This document shows, one piece after another, positions 28,003 through 36,546 of a stretch of DNA of 64,000 nt. Source of the DNA: Cytobacillus firmus DS1 (lineage in GTDB: Bacteria > Bacillota > Bacilli > Bacillales > Cytobacillaceae); the NCBI RefSeq assembly GCF_000565285.1, contig NZ_APVL01000014.1:1-64000 (forward strand). Reading direction: 5' to 3'. The notes below the pieces were generated by a model. It had not been told where the DNA came from. It was given only the letters and a program-made list of their open reading frames with translations, and ran no database searches. Position 1 is the stretch's first letter; the number at the start of each line of letters is the position of its first letter. Made by a program: the position numbers and the translations under genes.

Positions 28003-29104
28003 AACAGCAGATAAATTTGGGTCATATAGTAAAGATGATGTTGTTTTTTTACTGAAGGATTTAAGCGGATATTCACTTGAAGGATCCATTGAGCAAAGAG
28101 AAAAAAACATTCAGTCCGGTCAGCATTACAGTGAAACGCTCCCTATTGAATATCACCCGCCTGAAAAATACCTTTCCCTGTTTTGGGAAACACTTGATGT
28201 TTATAAACGGAAAACAGCACTGTCTACAGGTGCGGTTTCTGAGCAAATTTGGAAGCAAAAAGGCAAAGATACTGTGCTGGTTTCCCTCGCGAGGGCCGGA
28301 ACACCTGTTGGGATACTGATAAAGAGGTATCTTTTTGAAGTATATGGTGTGAGTTTGCCGCATTACAGCATTTCTATTATCAGGGACCGGGGGATTGACG
28401 AAAATGCAATAAAGCATATTTTAATGTCACATCCCGGCTGCGAAATTCAATTTGTGGATGGATGGACAGGAAAAGGGGCTATTTCCATTGAGTTAACAAA
28501 GGCGTGCAGACAATTCCATGAAGCTTATGGTGTTCTTCTCGATGATACCTTGGCCGTTCTTGCTGATCCTGGTTATTGCACAAATTTATATGGAACGAGG
28601 GAAGATTTTCTGATTCCAAGTGCCTGTCTCAATTCAACTGTTTCAGGATTGGTCAGCAGAACAGTATTAAATAAATCCCTAATTGGGCCGGAAGATTTCC
28701 ATGGCGCCAAATATTATAGTGAACTTGAAGAAGCAGATGTTTCAAACCAATATCTCTCAGCTGTTGCAGAGGAGTTCCCGGCTATTAAGCAGGAAGCTGC
28801 TGAGCTTGCGAAACGAATTATGGAAAACCCGGGGGAAGCAAGTTTTAAGGGCATGGAAGAGATCCAAAGAATACAAGAGGAATTTAATGTTGAATCTATT
28901 AACTTTGTAAAGCCGGGAGTCGGTGAAACAACCAGAGTTCTTCTGAGACGGCTTCCATGGAAAATCCTGATGAAAGATCCGGAAAGTCCATATGTTGGCC
29001 ATATTGTCATGCTGGCACGGGAGCGGAATGTTGAGATTATTCATTATCCCGATATGAGTTATACCTGCTGCGGATTAATTAAAAAGACGGGAGAAAAATC
29101 ATGA
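27995..29104 (+). CDS. StiP family protein (cysteine-protease/PRTase-like)
   Basis: A 369-residue protein of the StiP family (earlier annotated PRTase_1). It has SLARAGTPVG (97-106), ISIIRDRGID and the PRPP-loop-like FVDGWTGKGA (153-162). The second half is mixed alpha/beta, ending YPDMSYTCCGLIKK. StiP proteins occur in Ter and related biosynthetic operons; a protease role was proposed but the sequence also looks PRTase-like. ATG at 27995 has GGGGGTGA 6 nt upstream; the GTG at 27986 lies inside this site. Overlaps its neighbours by 8 and 4 nt. Confidence 0.82.
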   Translation: MNKTADKFGSYSKDDVVFLLKDLSGYSLEGSIEQREKNIQSGQHYSETLPIEYHPPEKYLSLFWETLDVYKRKTALSTGAVSEQIWKQKGKDTVLVSLARAGTPVGILIKRYLFEVYGVSLPHYSISIIRDRGIDENAIKHILMSHPGCEIQFVDGWTGKGAISIELTKACRQFHEAYGVLLDDTLAVLADPGYCTNLYGTREDFLIPSACLNSTVSGLVSRTVLNKSLIGPEDFHGAKYYSELEEADVSNQYLSAVAEEFPAIKQEAAELAKRIMENPGEASFKGMEEIQRIQEEFNVESINFVKPGVGETTRVLLRRLPWKILMKDPESPYVGHIVMLARERNVEIIHYPDMSYTCCGLIKKTGEKS

Positions 29105-29898
29105 GGATGTTTGCGTCAGATTTGGACAGGACACTGATCTACTCAAGTAAAGCACTTGCTGATTTTGGGCAGTCAGGAGAAGGATTAATAGGTGTTGAAC
29201 GTAAAGATGGCAGGGAAATTGCCTTTATGACAAACGAAGCTGAAAGATTCCTGAAAGAGATATCTGCTCAAATGCTCTTTGTGCCTGTCACAACGAGAAC
29301 TTATGAACAATATAAGCGTATTTTCATTTTTCAGGATGTCCTTAACATTCCATATACTGTCACATCAAATGGTGCAAATATTCATTATCACGGAAAACCT
29401 CTTGAGGAGTGGTCCGGCATAGTCCGAAAGCGGCTGAAGGCAGAGTGTGCTTTGCTTGAGGAAATGATGGACAGATCACAAAGCCTGGAACTGAATGGAA
29501 AGATAAAAATAGCTGAAAATCTTTTCTTTTATTATATTCTTGAAGAAAAATTAACCGCTGAAGCCAAAAAAGCAATTGCTGACCTGGCAGAATCTCTTGG
29601 GTGGAGAATATCCCATCAGGGTAGAAAACTGTACTTTATGCCAAATCCCATCTGTAAGGGCGAGGCAGTGAAATTCATTCAGAAACGTGAAGATATAAAT
29701 ATGGTCTTGGGGGCAGGAGATTCCATGCTGGATCATGACTTTTTAAAGTATTGCGACTATGCATACGTCCCCAGACACGGAGAATTGGCAGCTGAAAAGT
29801 CCATCTCATCTCCTTACTCTATTTCTGCTAATATAGGGACAGCGGCAGGGCAAGAAATCTTAAAAAATATATTAAACAGTATTAGAGAAAGAGTTTAA
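29101..29898 (+). CDS. HAD superfamily phosphatase of the Ter module
   Basis: A 265-residue HAD hydrolase. Motif I is FASDLDRTLIY, with the nucleophile and acid Asp. Motif II is VPVTTRTYEQ. A C2-type cap lies between, and motif III/IV is PICKGEAVKF...VLGAGDSMLDHDFL. This is the sucrose-phosphatase/Cof-like branch, suited to dephosphorylating a sugar- or nucleotide-phosphate intermediate. Its ATG overlaps the StiP stop codon (ATGA). Last gene of the first Ter operon. Confidence 0.88.
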   Translation: MRMFASDLDRTLIYSSKALADFGQSGEGLIGVERKDGREIAFMTNEAERFLKEISAQMLFVPVTTRTYEQYKRIFIFQDVLNIPYTVTSNGANIHYHGKPLEEWSGIVRKRLKAECALLEEMMDRSQSLELNGKIKIAENLFFYYILEEKLTAEAKKAIADLAESLGWRISHQGRKLYFMPNPICKGEAVKFIQKREDINMVLGAGDSMLDHDFLKYCDYAYVPRHGELAAEKSISSPYSISANIGTAAGQEILKNILNSIRERV

Positions 29899-30143
29899 TC
29901 CGGCTGGTCCCTCAGCCATTTTTTTAGAACGATAAATAAGCAGATGCAAAAAGTATAGCTTCCTGTAAAGATTAAGCTGCTGATGGGAATAGACTGGTAA
30001 TTGGCAAAAGAGAAGATGGCAAGGATCATTGACAAGAAAAAGACGTCTATAAAAACAAAGGAACTTGAACACAAAGTATTCCTGATTATATCCAGATCAT
30101 GATCAATCCCCCGATATCTCACTCTACGAAAAAGCAGCCTCAT
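29895..30143 (-). CDS. Two-span membrane protein, 82 residues
   Basis: Minus-strand gene in the gap between the two Ter sub-operons. An N-terminal basic, amphipathic segment (MRLLFRRVRYRG) and a short helix are followed by two hydrophobic spans (about 27-46 and 54-73) and a basic/acidic tail. GAGGAAGGTGA lies about 7 nt upstream of the ATG, which supports real translation. Its stop codon overlaps the HAD gene's end by 4 nt. No family recognised. Confidence 0.62.
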   Translation of the reverse strand: MRLLFRRVRYRGIDHDLDIIRNTLCSSSFVFIDVFFLSMILAIFSFANYQSIPISSLIFTGSYTFCICLFIVLKKWLRDQPD

Positions 30144-30248
30144 ACTGACTCACCTTCCTCTTACAAAGTACTCCACTTTATGCGGGGACAGGGATAAAGG
30201 TGAAAAAGTCCATTTGAGGTCAATCAGCAAAGAAAAATAATGCTGAGA

Positions 30249-30274
30249 TGAAACTTTCTTACTGTTAATTCGTA
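30249..30274 (+). promoter_or_regulatory. Second ECF sigma-W-type promoter, upstream of yceG
   Basis: TGAAAC (30249-30254), 16 bp, CGTA (30271-30274): the same architecture as the promoter at 23858. It would start a transcript near 30281, a leader of about 150 nt before yceG. Confidence 0.82.
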
Positions 30275-30433
30275 AAGAAAGTAAACCATTTTAGAAAAAG
30301 GCTGTATTCCTATGATATGATGGTAATAAGTTTACATATTTTTTGTCCCGTGCCATTATCCGGGAACTGAAACGCAATTTTTGAATGAAATGATAAGAAT
30401 GCATCTTTCGCTCATAGAGGGAAGGGATAACAA

Positions 30434-32077
30434 TTGAACTTGTCGTACAGTCAAATTAAAACTCACATCTTAAAGGTTACATATGAGAACTGGAGTGCTC
30501 AGCTAACAAAGCCCAATCATGAACGTGAAGGTTACAGAGAGGAACAGCAAACGCTGCATGTTGGCCAAATTGTTGCCAGATTTCTTGGAGTTCCCCTCGA
30601 TGATGATGAATATTATAATCGTCTTTTTGATCTTGTTCACACAAAGAACGCAGGGCTTCTCCTCCTCAGTGAAGAACATCTGGATAAAACCATTGATAAC
30701 CAGCAGTTTCAGGCGATACAAAAAGTCCTGAATATTAACCGGGAACAGAATTTATCAATAAACCGATTTGCTGCTTTTCTTGATGGCGAACAGCTGCTGC
30801 TCAAATCTTCCTCACCTTCTCTGCACAGGAAAATAAGAGAAGCGATGATCAGTATGCTGAACCTTTTTTCTGAAAAGGAACCAGACGGTTTAAAAAACCA
30901 GGATATAAGAAGGGTGCTTGTAGATGTGATTAAGTGGTCCGCTAATCATTTAGGCACAGACCTTAAAGATATTGACCCGAAATTGGCTATGCCAAAAGTC
31001 CTTTGGTACGGGAATGGGAAAAAGAGTCATTATTACTTTTTAAACTACTTAATGCAAATCGGGTGCGATATTCTTTATTTTTCTCCTTCAGGAGAAGACC
31101 TTTTTGCAGAGATGGGTCAGGCAGTCCAGGATTCTTTTGTACATCATTATCCTGAGAAGAAAAAGCCTGAACCTTTCCCGCAGGAAAAGAGAAGAAGGAG
31201 TGCTACAGTCGCCTATAGGGCATCCAGGGAAATAGAAACCATACTTAACCATGAAGGTTCAGGCCTTTATAAACCCTGGCAGCTTAGGGAGTATACTCCT
31301 TCTTCTGTGACCTTGAAAACCACTTATGATGAACTTTTTATTTTAATTAAAGAGAAAGCTATGATCCGCCCAAACTTTGAGGTGAAAGATGGAAGGGTCA
31401 TGATACCGTCCATTTTTTCAAAGATCCAGGGAGTCAGCAGAAATCGCAAGGAATACTGGGATCGAATTCAAACGATCAGCCAATATGACGAAAGTCTGCT
31501 GATAAGGAGATTTCCTTTTACAAACAGCGTCAACAATGATTTTCGGTTCCATTATCGCAATGCATTGGACAGGGAATTGAAGCTTGACCCTGAAAAAATC
31601 ATTTCAGGACACTATTGGAGGTATCAGCAGCTTCCTGGCGGACTTCAAAATGGGATTGCAAAGGCCATTAGAAACATGTGTGAACGTCCGCGATTAAAGC
31701 CGCTTCAGGGTGAATCGGAAGAAGAATTGAAGGTTTATCTGTTTAGCCAAAGCCTGCAAGTTCCGCCGAGCATTCTAAAATTAATGCAGCAATTTGATTA
31801 CTCGCAGGAAGTTCCTAAAATTATCCTCTATAACAACGAGCTGAACGGGACGATGGTAAGATCAGATGCCGCACTCCTTTTGCTGCTTAATCAGTTTGGG
31901 ATAGATATTGTACTGTATAATCCGCCTGGCCATAACGACATTGAAAACTTCATTGAGGAAGATTTATATGATGTTCATTGGCTTGAGGATGTTGTTTTTG
32001 AACAGGAATTTAAGGAGCCATCCTTTCTAAAAAAGGTTCTCTTTCAAGGATTATTAAAAAATTTAAAGGGTGATTGA
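30434..32077 (+). CDS. yceG: YceG family Ter-associated protein
   Basis: A 547-residue soluble protein of the YceG_bac family, annotated as a putative component of the Ter biosynthetic module. It shows repeated alpha/beta segments, including MPKVLWYGNGKKSHYYFLNYL and a C-terminal half with PKIILYNNELNGTMVRSDAALLLLLNQFGIDIVLYNPPG. No catalytic motif is known to me. Start is TTG with GGGAAGGGAT. Its end overlaps the TelA gene's upstream site (stop at 32077, ATG at 32080). B. subtilis YceG is of similar length. Confidence 0.85.
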   Translation: MNLSYSQIKTHILKVTYENWSAQLTKPNHEREGYREEQQTLHVGQIVARFLGVPLDDDEYYNRLFDLVHTKNAGLLLLSEEHLDKTIDNQQFQAIQKVLNINREQNLSINRFAAFLDGEQLLLKSSSPSLHRKIREAMISMLNLFSEKEPDGLKNQDIRRVLVDVIKWSANHLGTDLKDIDPKLAMPKVLWYGNGKKSHYYFLNYLMQIGCDILYFSPSGEDLFAEMGQAVQDSFVHHYPEKKKPEPFPQEKRRRSATVAYRASREIETILNHEGSGLYKPWQLREYTPSSVTLKTTYDELFILIKEKAMIRPNFEVKDGRVMIPSIFSKIQGVSRNRKEYWDRIQTISQYDESLLIRRFPFTNSVNNDFRFHYRNALDRELKLDPEKIISGHYWRYQQLPGGLQNGIAKAIRNMCERPRLKPLQGESEEELKVYLFSQSLQVPPSILKLMQQFDYSQEVPKIILYNNELNGTMVRSDAALLLLLNQFGIDIVLYNPPGHNDIENFIEEDLYDVHWLEDVVFEQEFKEPSFLKKVLFQGLLKNLKGD

Positions 32078-32079
32078 AA

Positions 32080-33186
32080 ATGAATCCGACCAAATCAACA
32101 GAATTAAATTTAACAACCCAGCTGCAGGATGATAAATTAACCGAAAATAACGTTTCAGAAATTAAGCTTGCTTTAAGGCAGGAGCCTGAGGTGCAAAATC
32201 TGGCCAGGTCCATTGATGAGAAGGACCAAATTCAAATACTTGAATTTGGCAAAGAGCCTGCTGTCCAAATTTCCCGTTTCTCTGACCAGATATTGAGCAA
32301 CATGAGAACAACGAAGGTTGAAGATTCAGGTGAACTTCTAAAGCAGCTCGGCAGAATTATGGACAAATTTGATAAGAAGGATTTCGAGCAGGGACCAAAA
32401 GGCATCTTTGGCAAGCTTTTCAAGCGCGGAGAAAAAATGATTGAAAAGCTTTTCGGAAAATACCAGACAATGGGTGCGGAAATTGATAAAGTGTATGTTG
32501 AAATTTCCAAATACCAAAGTGAAATGGTCGATTCCACAACCATGCTTGAACAAATGTATGAGCAAAATTATCAGTACTATCTGACGCTCGAAAAATATGC
32601 TGTTGCAGGACAAATGAAAGCAGATGATTTAAAAGCCAATCAGCTTCCACAGCTGGAAGCGCGGGCGGCTCAGGGGGATCAGATGGCTTCCATGCAGCTT
32701 GATACGTTAAGAAATGCCGTCGATTTACTCGAGCAAAGAGTTTATGATCTTGAAATGGCTAAAATGGTGGCCCTTCAGACAGCACCGCAAATCCGGCTGC
32801 TTCAGAGAGGCAATACCAAGCTTATCGGCAAGATTAATTCTGCATTTGTAACCACTATTCCAATCTTTAAAAACGGTCTGATTCAGGCAGTTGCAGCCAA
32901 AAGACAAAAGCTTGTTGCCGATTCTATGAGCGAGCTGGACAGACGGACAAATGAAATGCTGGTGCGCAATGCCCAGAATATTTCAAACCAAAGTGCTGAT
33001 ATTGCAAGATTGGCAGGCGGTCCAAGTATTAAGATTGAAACGATTGAGGAATCCTGGAATATCATCATGAAAGGTATGCAGGAGACAAAATCAATAGAAG
33101 AAGAAAACAAGCGTCTGCGTGAAGAAGGAACCAGGAGACTGGAACAGCTGCAGGACAATTTTAAAAAAATGAAGCAGCAGGGTTAG
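32080..33186 (+). CDS. yceH: Toxic anion resistance protein TelA/YceH
   Basis: A 368-residue TelA-family protein, mostly alpha-helical with long coiled-coil-like stretches. It shows FGKEPAVQISRFSDQIL near residue 50, LGRIMDKFDKKDF and GIFGKLFKRGEK (characteristic of TelA), and a Glu/Lys-rich C-terminal coiled coil (about 320-368). TelA proteins act with TerC/TerD in tellurite and envelope-stress tolerance; the mechanism is unclear. The ATG at 32080 has AAAGGGTGA 7 nt upstream; a TTG two codons earlier is possible. Confidence 0.9.
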   Translation: MNPTKSTELNLTTQLQDDKLTENNVSEIKLALRQEPEVQNLARSIDEKDQIQILEFGKEPAVQISRFSDQILSNMRTTKVEDSGELLKQLGRIMDKFDKKDFEQGPKGIFGKLFKRGEKMIEKLFGKYQTMGAEIDKVYVEISKYQSEMVDSTTMLEQMYEQNYQYYLTLEKYAVAGQMKADDLKANQLPQLEARAAQGDQMASMQLDTLRNAVDLLEQRVYDLEMAKMVALQTAPQIRLLQRGNTKLIGKINSAFVTTIPIFKNGLIQAVAAKRQKLVADSMSELDRRTNEMLVRNAQNISNQSADIARLAGGPSIKIETIEESWNIIMKGMQETKSIEEENKRLREEGTRRLEQLQDNFKKMKQQG

Positions 33187-33238
33187 TCAGCTGCACATTT
33201 TTAAATAAAATATAAATTATTGACGAGGTGGAATTGAT

Positions 33239-33850
33239 ATGGCAATAAATCTTCAAAAAGGCCAGCGTGTGGACTTAACTAAAGGAAATCCGGGATTATC
33301 TAAAATTATGGTAGGATTAGGCTGGGATCCAGTGCAAAAAAGCGGAGGCGGCGGTCTCCTTGGATCTTTATTCGGAGGCGGCGGCGGAGCAAATATCGAC
33401 TGTGACGCTTCTGTAATCATGCTTGGTGAAAATGGAAAGCTTAAAAGCAATAAAGATGTCATTTACTTCGGCAATTTAAAAAGCAGCGACGGAAGTGTCC
33501 AGCATACGGGGGACAATCTGACAGGAGCAGGAGATGGAGACGACGAGCAGGTGCTGATTGATTTAAGCAGAGTGCCTGCACACATTCACAAAATGGTGTT
33601 CGTTGTAAACATTTATGACAGTGTAAAGAGAAAGCAGCATTTCGGCATGATCCAAAATGCATTCATCAGAGTAGTAAACTCCGGCAACAATCAGGAACTG
33701 ATTCATTACAACCTGACTGACAACTACAGCGGTAGTACCAGCTTAATAGTTGGAGAGATTTATCGCCATGGAAGCGATTGGAAGTTCGCAGCAGTAGGTA
33801 CAGGAACGGCTTCTCCCGGTCTTTCAGATGTAGTGCGTTCTTATTCTTAA
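33239..33850 (+). CDS. TerD family stress protein with glycine-rich insertion (second copy)
   Basis: A 203-residue TerD domain. It has LQKGQRVDLTK, IDCDASVIMLG, the Ca-binding GDNLTGAGDGDDE loop, and SLIVGEIYRHGSDWKF. Compared with the first TerD it carries a glycine-rich insertion at about residues 37-52 (SGGGGLLGSLFGGGGG), between the first strand and the acidic strand, which could be a flexible docking loop. It closes the yceG-yceH transcript, 52 nt downstream with GAGGTGGA as its site. A terminator follows. Confidence 0.92.
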   Translation: MAINLQKGQRVDLTKGNPGLSKIMVGLGWDPVQKSGGGGLLGSLFGGGGGANIDCDASVIMLGENGKLKSNKDVIYFGNLKSSDGSVQHTGDNLTGAGDGDDEQVLIDLSRVPAHIHKMVFVVNIYDSVKRKQHFGMIQNAFIRVVNSGNNQELIHYNLTDNYSGSTSLIVGEIYRHGSDWKFAAVGTGTASPGLSDVVRSYS

Positions 33851-33868
33851 TAAAAATAAGCTTGGCAG

Positions 33869-33895
33869 GGACCCGAAATTACCCGGGTCCTTTTT
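33869..33895 (+). terminator. Terminator of yceG-yceH-terD
   Basis: GGACCCG / CGGGTCC with an AAATTACC loop, then T5. Confidence 0.82.
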
Positions 33896-34083
33896 GAATT
33901 TTCATAAAAGTTTACCATCATTTGTTTCCTTCTAATCCTCCTTTCATATGTTATAATTTTAATAGATTATCAGAACGGTTTAAGATTTTTTCTCCATTTC
34001 AGGCAGTTCCGCAGCTTATACACTTCAAAGAGCTCTGTTGCCCGCAAATTATACATCTTAGAATAGCAGAAGGGGCTTTTAAC

Positions 34084-34785
34084 ATGCGCAAAATGGTACT
34101 TACATTTACAATTATGATTGTTTCCCTTGCGCTGCTTGGGAATTCTCAGGCTGCCATGGGCGGCATAAAACTGAAGGATTACCCGCACTCCTCCCAGCTT
34201 AAAGAGTTTCTCAGTCTGAAATCTCCACGCCAGCTTGGTGAGATTTTTATTGTGCCTCTCGAACCTTTTGATGAGAGAGAGGCTGCAGAAATGATTTCCC
34301 GGGTGGATCGTCTGCCAGCCTCCCTGCTCTCCAAAATAGAGGATGAAGATATCAGGGTGAAATTATTCGTGGGAAAACTTACTGATAATCCTACAGCCCA
34401 GCATCTCGCAGGTGTAATTCCCCGGGGCTATACAGGAGATACCACTTGGGATGACGTTCCCGGGATTGGCGGAGCAAAAACAGTCCTTGTGAAAATAGGC
34501 TTCAGTGAGAGGGGGAAAGGTCATGGATCCGTTAATCTGGAACTTCATGAACTTGCCCATTCTGTTGATCGCCATGTTTACAATGGCATTCGATTTAATC
34601 AGAAGTTTCTTTCTGTGTGGAAAGCTGAAAAAGCTAAATTGTTCCCGGGTCAAAATTATTTTCTTTCCTTCCCTGAAGAATATTTCGCTGAGGCTTTTGC
34701 TATGTATTTTTCAGGAGGAAAATCCAGGAGATTATTAAGTGAGAATGCTCCGAAAACCTATGATTTTATAAAAGAATTAAACTGA
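34084..34785 (+). CDS. Secreted lethal-factor/Pro-Pro-endopeptidase-like metalloprotease
   Basis: A 233-residue protein with a signal peptide (hydrophobic 5-19, cleavage plausible after SQA at 21-23). The catalytic domain has LELHELAH (H155, E156, H159) and downstream FPEEYFAEAFAMYF, where a Glu provides the third zinc ligand. This is the pattern of the anthrax-lethal-factor-like (ATLF) family that includes secreted Pro-Pro endopeptidases. Such enzymes cut proline-rich surface proteins; the target here is unknown. AGAAGGGGC precedes ATG 34084. Monocistronic between the Ter locus and thyA. Confidence 0.82.
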   Translation: MRKMVLTFTIMIVSLALLGNSQAAMGGIKLKDYPHSSQLKEFLSLKSPRQLGEIFIVPLEPFDEREAAEMISRVDRLPASLLSKIEDEDIRVKLFVGKLTDNPTAQHLAGVIPRGYTGDTTWDDVPGIGGAKTVLVKIGFSERGKGHGSVNLELHELAHSVDRHVYNGIRFNQKFLSVWKAEKAKLFPGQNYFLSFPEEYFAEAFAMYFSGGKSRRLLSENAPKTYDFIKELN

Positions 34786-34873
34786 TTTACCTGTTTCTTT
34801 ATCGTTTTTAGCTGATGTGACGAATGGAAATTGTGTACAATAGCAATGAGTATTTTAAAAAGGTTGGGTTGAA

Positions 34874-35668
34874 ATGAAACAATATTTGGATCTTTGCAGG
34901 CATGTTCTGGAAAATGGCACAAAAAAAGAAGACCGGACAGGTACGGGTACAATAAGTACGTTTGGATATCAGATGCGCTTTAATCTGCAGGAGGGCTTCC
35001 CGCTTGTCACTACAAAGAAATTACACCTGAAATCCATTATCCATGAGCTATTATGGTTCTTAAATGGAGATACGAATGTGAAATACCTTCAGGAAAATGG
35101 TGTGCGGATATGGAATGAGTGGGCAGACGAGGAGGGGAATCTCGGTCCCGTTTATGGACATCAGTGGAGATCCTGGACAGCTGCTGATGGAAATACAGTT
35201 GATCAGATCACCAGCCTGATTGAGCAAATCAAAACAAATCCTGATTCCCGCCGCCTGATTGTAAATGCATGGAATGTTGGAGAAATTGAAAAGATGGCTT
35301 TGCCGCCTTGCCACTGCATGTTCCAGTTTTACGCTGCAGATGGAAAGCTATCCTGCCAGCTTTATCAGAGATCGGCAGATGTCTTTCTCGGCGTGCCGTT
35401 TAATATTGCTTCCTATGCTTTACTGACTATGATGGTTGCACAGGTTTGCGATCTGGAGCCTGGTGAATTTGTTCATACTTTCGGTGATGTACATATATAC
35501 CAGAATCATCTTGAACAGGTAAGCCTCCAGTTGGGCCGTGATCCCAGAAAGCTTCCAAAAATGAAGATTAATCCTGATGTGAAAGATATTTTCAGCTTTA
35601 AGTTTGAAGATTTCCAGCTTGAAGACTATGATCCGCACCCTCATATTAAAGGAGTTGTTAGTGTATGA
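34874..35668 (+). CDS. thyA: Thymidylate synthase
   Basis: A 264-residue ThyA-type enzyme making dTMP from dUMP with methylene-THF as donor and reductant. The catalytic cysteine is C146 in LPPCHCMF, in the same register and total length as the E. coli enzyme. RRLIVNAWN (phosphate Arg pair), [16 protein letters not shown] and [12 protein letters not shown] are all intact. In B. subtilis this position is occupied by thyB. Its stop overlaps the dfrA start by 4 nt, so the enzyme that regenerates its folate product is cotranslated. Confidence 0.97.
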   Translation: MKQYLDLCRHVLENGTKKEDRTGTGTISTFGYQMRFNLQEGFPLVTTKKLHLKSIIHELLWFLNGDTNVKYLQENGVRIWNEWADEEGNLGPVYGHQWRSWTAADGNTVDQITSLIEQIKTNPDSRRLIVNAWNVGEIEKMALPPCHCMFQFYAADGKLSCQLYQRSADVFLGVPFNIASYALLTMMVAQVCDLEPGEFVHTFGDVHIYQNHLEQVSLQLGRDPRKLPKMKINPDVKDIFSFKFEDFQLEDYDPHPHIKGVVSV

Positions 35669-36159
35669 TTTCATTAATGTGGGCAATGGATGAGAATCGT
35701 GTGATCGGCAGGGATAATAAACTTCCCTGGCATTTGCCTGAGGATTTAAAGTTTTTTAAAAGAACCACAATGGGGTATCCGATTGCCATGGGACGCAAAA
35801 CCTGGGATTCAATCGGGAGACCTTTGCCGGGGAGAGAAAATATTGTAATAACCCGGAATAAATCCTTCTCCTGTGATGGATGCACAGTAGTACATACAGT
35901 TGAAGAGCTGCTGAAGTACAGCGGCGATAGGGAAGATGAAATTTTTGTCATTGGCGGTGCCGAGATTTTCAAAGCCGTTCTTCCTTCAGCTGATCGTCTA
36001 TATCTGACTATGATTTATGACCAATTTGAAGGGGACACATACTTTCCGGAATTGGACATGTCAGAATGGGACCTCCTTTCAAGGGAGAAGGGCACAAGGG
36101 ATGAGAGAAATCCATATGACTTTGAATTCCTTATTTATAAGAGAAAGCAATTTTCGTAA
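35665..36159 (+). CDS. dfrA: Dihydrofolate reductase
   Basis: A 164-residue DHFR regenerating tetrahydrofolate with NADPH. It has [19 protein letters not shown] with the catalytic acid D27, [16 protein letters not shown] (NADPH-binding) and [13 protein letters not shown] overlap with thyA stop. The thyA-dfrA pair is conserved in B. subtilis (thyB-dfrA). No clear terminator follows; the repeat element starts about 40 nt downstream. Confidence 0.96.
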   Translation: MISLMWAMDENRVIGRDNKLPWHLPEDLKFFKRTTMGYPIAMGRKTWDSIGRPLPGRENIVITRNKSFSCDGCTVVHTVEELLKYSGDREDEIFVIGGAEIFKAVLPSADRLYLTMIYDQFEGDTYFPELDMSEWDLLSREKGTRDERNPYDFEFLIYKRKQFS

Positions 36160-36196
36160 GGTTGTTGCTTATTCATAACTTAGTTTAATTTGCTGA

Positions 36197-36382
36197 GTTG
36201 ATCTTCGCTGTGGGCACTTGATCCTAGAAAATGCTGACGCATCTTCTTCGTGCGGTGTTCATTCGAGGATGCTTATTCAATGTCCTGCGGGACGAGAGGG
36301 AAGTGTGAGACCCCGCAGGCGAAGCCAAGGAGGCTCACGTTCCTCCCCGCGGGTTCGCTGCGTGCCTGCAGCGTAAATCAAC
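36197..36382 (+). repeat. GC-rich palindromic intergenic repeat, copy 2
   Basis: A 186-bp element with the same GTTGAT ... AATCAAC ends and core (GTGAGACCCCGCAG...GGAGGCTCAC, CCCCGCGGG) as the element at 16926-17054, in the same orientation. It carries an extra segment of about 50 bp near the left end. It fills most of the 386-bp gap between dfrA and the acyltransferase. The remainder holds an AT-rich promoter region and a short GC-rich hairpin (AGCAGC...GCTGCT, about 36435-36463). Confidence 0.75.
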
Positions 36383-36546
36383 GGGCTGAATTCAAAAGAC
36401 TTTCTTTCTGTAAGATTCACCGAAAATAACCCTAACAGCAGCTCGCGCCGGCGGGCTGCTGTTTTAATAATTAAACTGTAAACATATAGTGAGAAAGGAT
36501 CCTGTTTAATATATAATGTAAAATATCCCAATCCTTGGAGGTATGT

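Noticed and set aside
36277..36531. 84-codon minus-strand open frame over repeat copy 2
   Set aside because: Runs through the palindromic repeat; a repeat-derived frame with no homology signs.
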